Shown here in pieces: positions 10,703-12,156 of a DNA stretch of 12,156 nt (positions within the stretch are counted from its first letter, which is position 1; each line of letters opens with the position of its first letter). The DNA comes from Spirochaetia bacterium. Its GTDB lineage: Bacteria; Spirochaetota; Spirochaetia; Treponematales; Breznakiellaceae. Where the stretch lies: the NCBI GenBank assembly GCA_025997655.1, contig BNUW01000072.1, positions 1 through 12,156 on the forward strand, in the 5' to 3' direction. The notes under the pieces were generated by a model. That model did not search any database, was not told the origin of the DNA, and was given only the letters and a program-made list of their open reading frames with translations. Made by a program: the position numbers and the translations under genes.

Positions 10703-10948
10703 TCATTCCTCCTTATCTTCTTTTTCTTTTGCAGAAAGCAAAAGGCCTAAAACGATGAGTACCGTAGCGCCGACTATACCCGATAACACCATAATATATT
10801 GCGGAACTTCCCCGCGCAATACACCGCCTAAAAAGAGGGTTCCAAAAACAACCTGGCCGAGATTCACCAGTACCTTGCCACTATTTTCCACAAGGTCGGT
10901 TTTCCTTTTCGGCTTTCTCTCTTTCTTTTCTACTGGTTTTTTTGCCAT
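10703..10948 (-). CDS. 81-aa two-helix membrane protein
   Basis: Starts MAKKPVEKKERKPKRKTDLV, a very basic N-terminus. TM1 is about residues 25-44 (VLVNLGQVVFGTLFLGGVL) and TM2 about 51-72 (YIMVLSGIVGATVLIVLGLL), ending in an acidic and basic tail (AKEKEDKEE). Both ends should be cytoplasmic. ATG 10948 was chosen because upstream residues in the longer frame are translated intergenic repeat. It is followed after 3 nt by the 40-aa membrane gene, so the two probably form a unit. The shape resembles small Bacteroidota membrane proteins annotated as DUF6722, but I am not sure of the match. Function unknown. Confidence 0.7.
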   Translation of the reverse strand: MAKKPVEKKERKPKRKTDLVENSGKVLVNLGQVVFGTLFLGGVLRGEVPQYIMVLSGIVGATVLIVLGLLLSAKEKEDKEE

Positions 10949-10954
10949 GCCCCC

Positions 10955-10983
10955 ACTATACCCCACATCGGGGGGAATAGCAA
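10955..10983 (-). promoter_or_regulatory. Candidate promoter of the 81-aa/40-aa pair
   Basis: TTGCTA (10983-10978) and TATAGT (10960-10955) are 17 nt apart on the - strand, a 4-of-6 and a 5-of-6 match. ATG 10948 is only 6 nt beyond the -10, so the transcript would be leaderless or start slightly downstream of the usual point. The -35 lies within repeat R2. Confidence 0.4.
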
Positions 10984-11017
10984 AGGGCGGGGCATTCCGG
11001 GAGGCCGGCCGGGCGCC
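10961..11017. repeat. Intergenic repeat R2
   Basis: Shares with R3 the order CGGGGGGAAT, GCAAAG-GCGGGG, ATTC-GGGAGGCCGGCC, GGCGCC over about 55 bp. It lies between the full nuclease gene and the small membrane pair. GGCCGGCC and GGCGCC are self-complementary. Confidence 0.65.
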
Positions 11018-11033
11018 CTTTCGCTTCAAAGCC

Positions 11034-11585
11034 CTAATAGGCACGGACGGCGCCGGTATCGGCTTCAATGGTATCGCCTTTTTGGCGGAGAATACCAATT
11101 CCCAGTTCTTGGGCTCTTTGCAGTATATGGTCGTCGAAGGACATACTGCCGATGCCTAAGTAGATGGGGTAATCCCGGTATTCGGGAAAAAGCGTACGGA
11201 AATCCGGCAATTTTTTGGTAACCAGTTTTTCTAAATGTTCCGTTTTCGCCTTACTCTTCACTTCAACGATTCCTACACTGGCGGCGTTGTGGAGGACAAT
11301 GTCGTATTCACCTTCGAGAGTTCCGGTTTTCTTATGACAATTGCGCAATATGGCATCGTAGTGCTGCCCGGCAAAGGTCATTTTTGATGCCAATGAGGTA
11401 TAAAAAAGTTCTTCCGCCAAATCGCCGTCATTTTTGGTCATCCCGCCAAGTTGCTGGGTAAGCTCCCTGACTATCCGGTCAGTCTCTTTCATTTGCCGCT
11501 CGGTCTCCTGAAATTTCAGGTCAGTTGCCTGAAACATTGCCCAAACCTTCTCAAAGGTCAGTGGATCTTCTTTTGTAGTGATCAT
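11034..11585 (-). CDS. PD-(D/E)XK nuclease-like protein with N-terminal coiled coil (DUF3782-like)
   Basis: This is a 183-aa protein. Residues 8-47 are a charged coiled-coil-like helix (FQETERQMKETDRIVRELTQ). Residues about 55-183 look like a PD-(D/E)XK domain: helix with E59/E60 (DLAEELFYTSL), then D95 in GEYDIVLHN, then E108-V-K110 in VGIVEVKSKAK, the D...E-x-K active-site pattern. It ends GDTIEADTGAVRAY. The overall look matches proteins often annotated as DUF3782, but this was not checked. ATG 11585 has GAGGTG 5 nt upstream. Probably a soluble nuclease, with coiled-coil oligomerisation or partner binding. A 3' fragment of the same gene lies at 10276-10535. Its neighbours are the retropepsin gene upstream and the small membrane pair downstream. 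Confidence 0.75.
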   Translation of the reverse strand: MITTKEDPLTFEKVWAMFQATDLKFQETERQMKETDRIVRELTQQLGGMTKNDGDLAEELFYTSLASKMTFAGQHYDAILRNCHKKTGTLEGEYDIVLHNAASVGIVEVKSKAKTEHLEKLVTKKLPDFRTLFPEYRDYPIYLGIGSMSFDDHILQRAQELGIGILRQKGDTIEADTGAVRAY

Positions 11586-11602
11586 CTAGCACCTCGTTTT
11601 TC

Positions 11603-11630
11603 AGTATACGGCCAACTGGGTAAATAGCAA
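11603..11630 (-). promoter_or_regulatory. Candidate promoter of the PD-(D/E)XK gene
   Basis: TTGCTA (11630-11625) and TATACT (11608-11603) with a 16-nt spacer on the - strand. The expected start is near 11596, just ahead of the SD and 11 nt before ATG 11585. The same TTGCTA -35 occurs at the 81-aa gene. Confidence 0.5.
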
Positions 11631-11631
11631 A

Positions 11632-11696
11632 CCCACGCCGGGGGGAATTGCAAAGAGCGGGGTATTCAGGGAGGCCGGCCAGGCGCCATGCTCCCC
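11632..11696. repeat. Intergenic repeat R3 (longest copy)
   Basis: Combines the left half shared with R2 (CGGGGGGAATTGCAAAG, then GAGGCCGGCC) and the right half shared with R1 (GGCGCCATGCTCCCC). It lies between retropepsin copy 2 and the full nuclease gene, ending 2 nt before the retropepsin stop codon. Confidence 0.65.
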
Positions 11697-11698
11697 CC

Positions 11699-12112
11699 TT
11701 ACATGAGCGTATACAAGGCCTCATCGCCGTGTCTGCCGACCACCTTTTCGGCAACGGGGTCCACCATAAGGTCCATGTCCTCAAGGGGGATGGCTCCCAG
11801 GAGCACTCTGGTAGCATTGGGGAGGATCACTGCCTGGCAGGTCATGGACCGGTCCTTCCACCACACCTCTACCGGCTCGCTCATATCACTGATCGCCGTA
11901 TCGCCATTTGCCAGGGTAGATTTCCTGCGGTTCTTGATTTTAAGGCCCAGGGCGGCGCGGACTTCTTCGTTGATAACCAGGGTCCACGCACCGGTGTCAG
12001 CCATACACCGCACCGTTACTTCATGGACTTCAGATGCTTTGATAAGCCCATGCTCCGAATTACCCACATCCAATGCGTTCTTTAGGGTGATGTCTTCAAA
12101 TACTAAACTCAT
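11699..12112 (-). CDS. Retropepsin-like (clan AA) aspartic protease, copy 2
   Basis: This 137-aa paralogue of the gene at 9786-10214 has the same catalytic D39-T40-G41 and the same RVLLGAIPLEDMDLMVD segment, with only scattered differences (for example IKNRRKS against IKGRRKS). It reads PNATRVLL where copy 1 has an inserted palindrome, so this is probably the ancestral form. ATG 12112 has AAGAGGT upstream, in a leader almost identical to that of copy 1. It is not followed by the 72-aa/195-aa pair but by repeat R3 and the PD-(D/E)XK gene. Confidence 0.8.
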   Translation of the reverse strand: MSLVFEDITLKNALDVGNSEHGLIKASEVHEVTVRCMADTGAWTLVINEEVRAALGLKIKNRRKSTLANGDTAISDMSEPVEVWWKDRSMTCQAVILPNATRVLLGAIPLEDMDLMVDPVAEKVVGRHGDEALYTLM

Positions 12113-12129
12113 AGCAGTACCTCTTGGGT

Positions 12130-12143
12130 ATAGTATACACTAT
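12130..12143 (-). promoter_or_regulatory. Inverted repeat over the -10 of retropepsin copy 2
   Basis: ATAGT-ATAC-ACTAT, identical to 10232-10245 and containing TATACT on the - strand 20 or so nt before ATG 12112. The window ends before a -35 could be judged. Confidence 0.4.
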
Positions 12144-12156
12144 TTCCTCCCTCCAC

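Overview
The window looks like a piece of a Treponema chromosome (Spirochaetes), probably of the termite-gut type. The evidence is indirect. There is an Rpn-family nuclease gene. A same-strand block encodes a class III adenylate cyclase, a FecR-domain protein, an outer-membrane beta-barrel protein and a cyclic-nucleotide-binding regulator, a grouping I recall (unverified) from treponemes. There are also duplicated small retropepsin-like and PD-(D/E)XK genes. Base composition is moderately GC-rich and I see no tRNA, rRNA or CRISPR array. Family names were assigned by eye, without database searches.

Left region (1-1697, + strand). After the tail of an upstream gene comes an Rpn nuclease (183-1133). 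Its C-terminal segment has its own strong ribosome-binding site and ATG at 951, the arrangement of the intragenic antitoxins described for E. coli Rpn proteins. That 3' segment is tandemly duplicated with a 175-bp offset. Because 175 is not a multiple of 3, the second copy sits in another frame as a separate 57-aa ORF (1126-1299) that overlaps the nuclease stop. A hairpin and a possible small membrane protein with a damaged start follow.

Central region (1698-8961, - strand). Read in transcription order this is adenylate cyclase (7045-8961), FecR/FN3-like anchored protein (4165-7038), signal-peptide/IPT-like/beta-barrel protein (2949-4193), then, behind its own near-consensus promoter, a two-CNB winged-helix protein (1698-2906). 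The first three genes are tightly packed or overlapping. A plausible reading is an envelope-sensing and cAMP-response module: the cyclase makes cAMP and the CNB protein could bind it. The FecR protein contains a roughly 630-bp array of 15-bp repeats coding a Pro/Thr/Ala/Ser linker. The array is also open in the -1 frame and is preceded by a C8 tract that could switch between the two frames.

Right region (9016-12156, - strand). This is an accessory patchwork: two retropepsin-like genes (9786-10214 and 11699-12112), a full PD-(D/E)XK gene (11034-11585) and its 3' fragment (10276-10535), two tiny membrane proteins (81 and 40 aa), and an overlapping 72-aa/195-aa pair. Related GC-rich intergenic repeats lie at three junctions, one exactly where the nuclease fragment is cut off.

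A short palindrome (15-16 bp, core GACC-N3/4-GGTC) occurs inside three genes without breaking the frame. In one case the near-identical paralogue lacks it, which points to small palindromic elements that insert into coding sequence.
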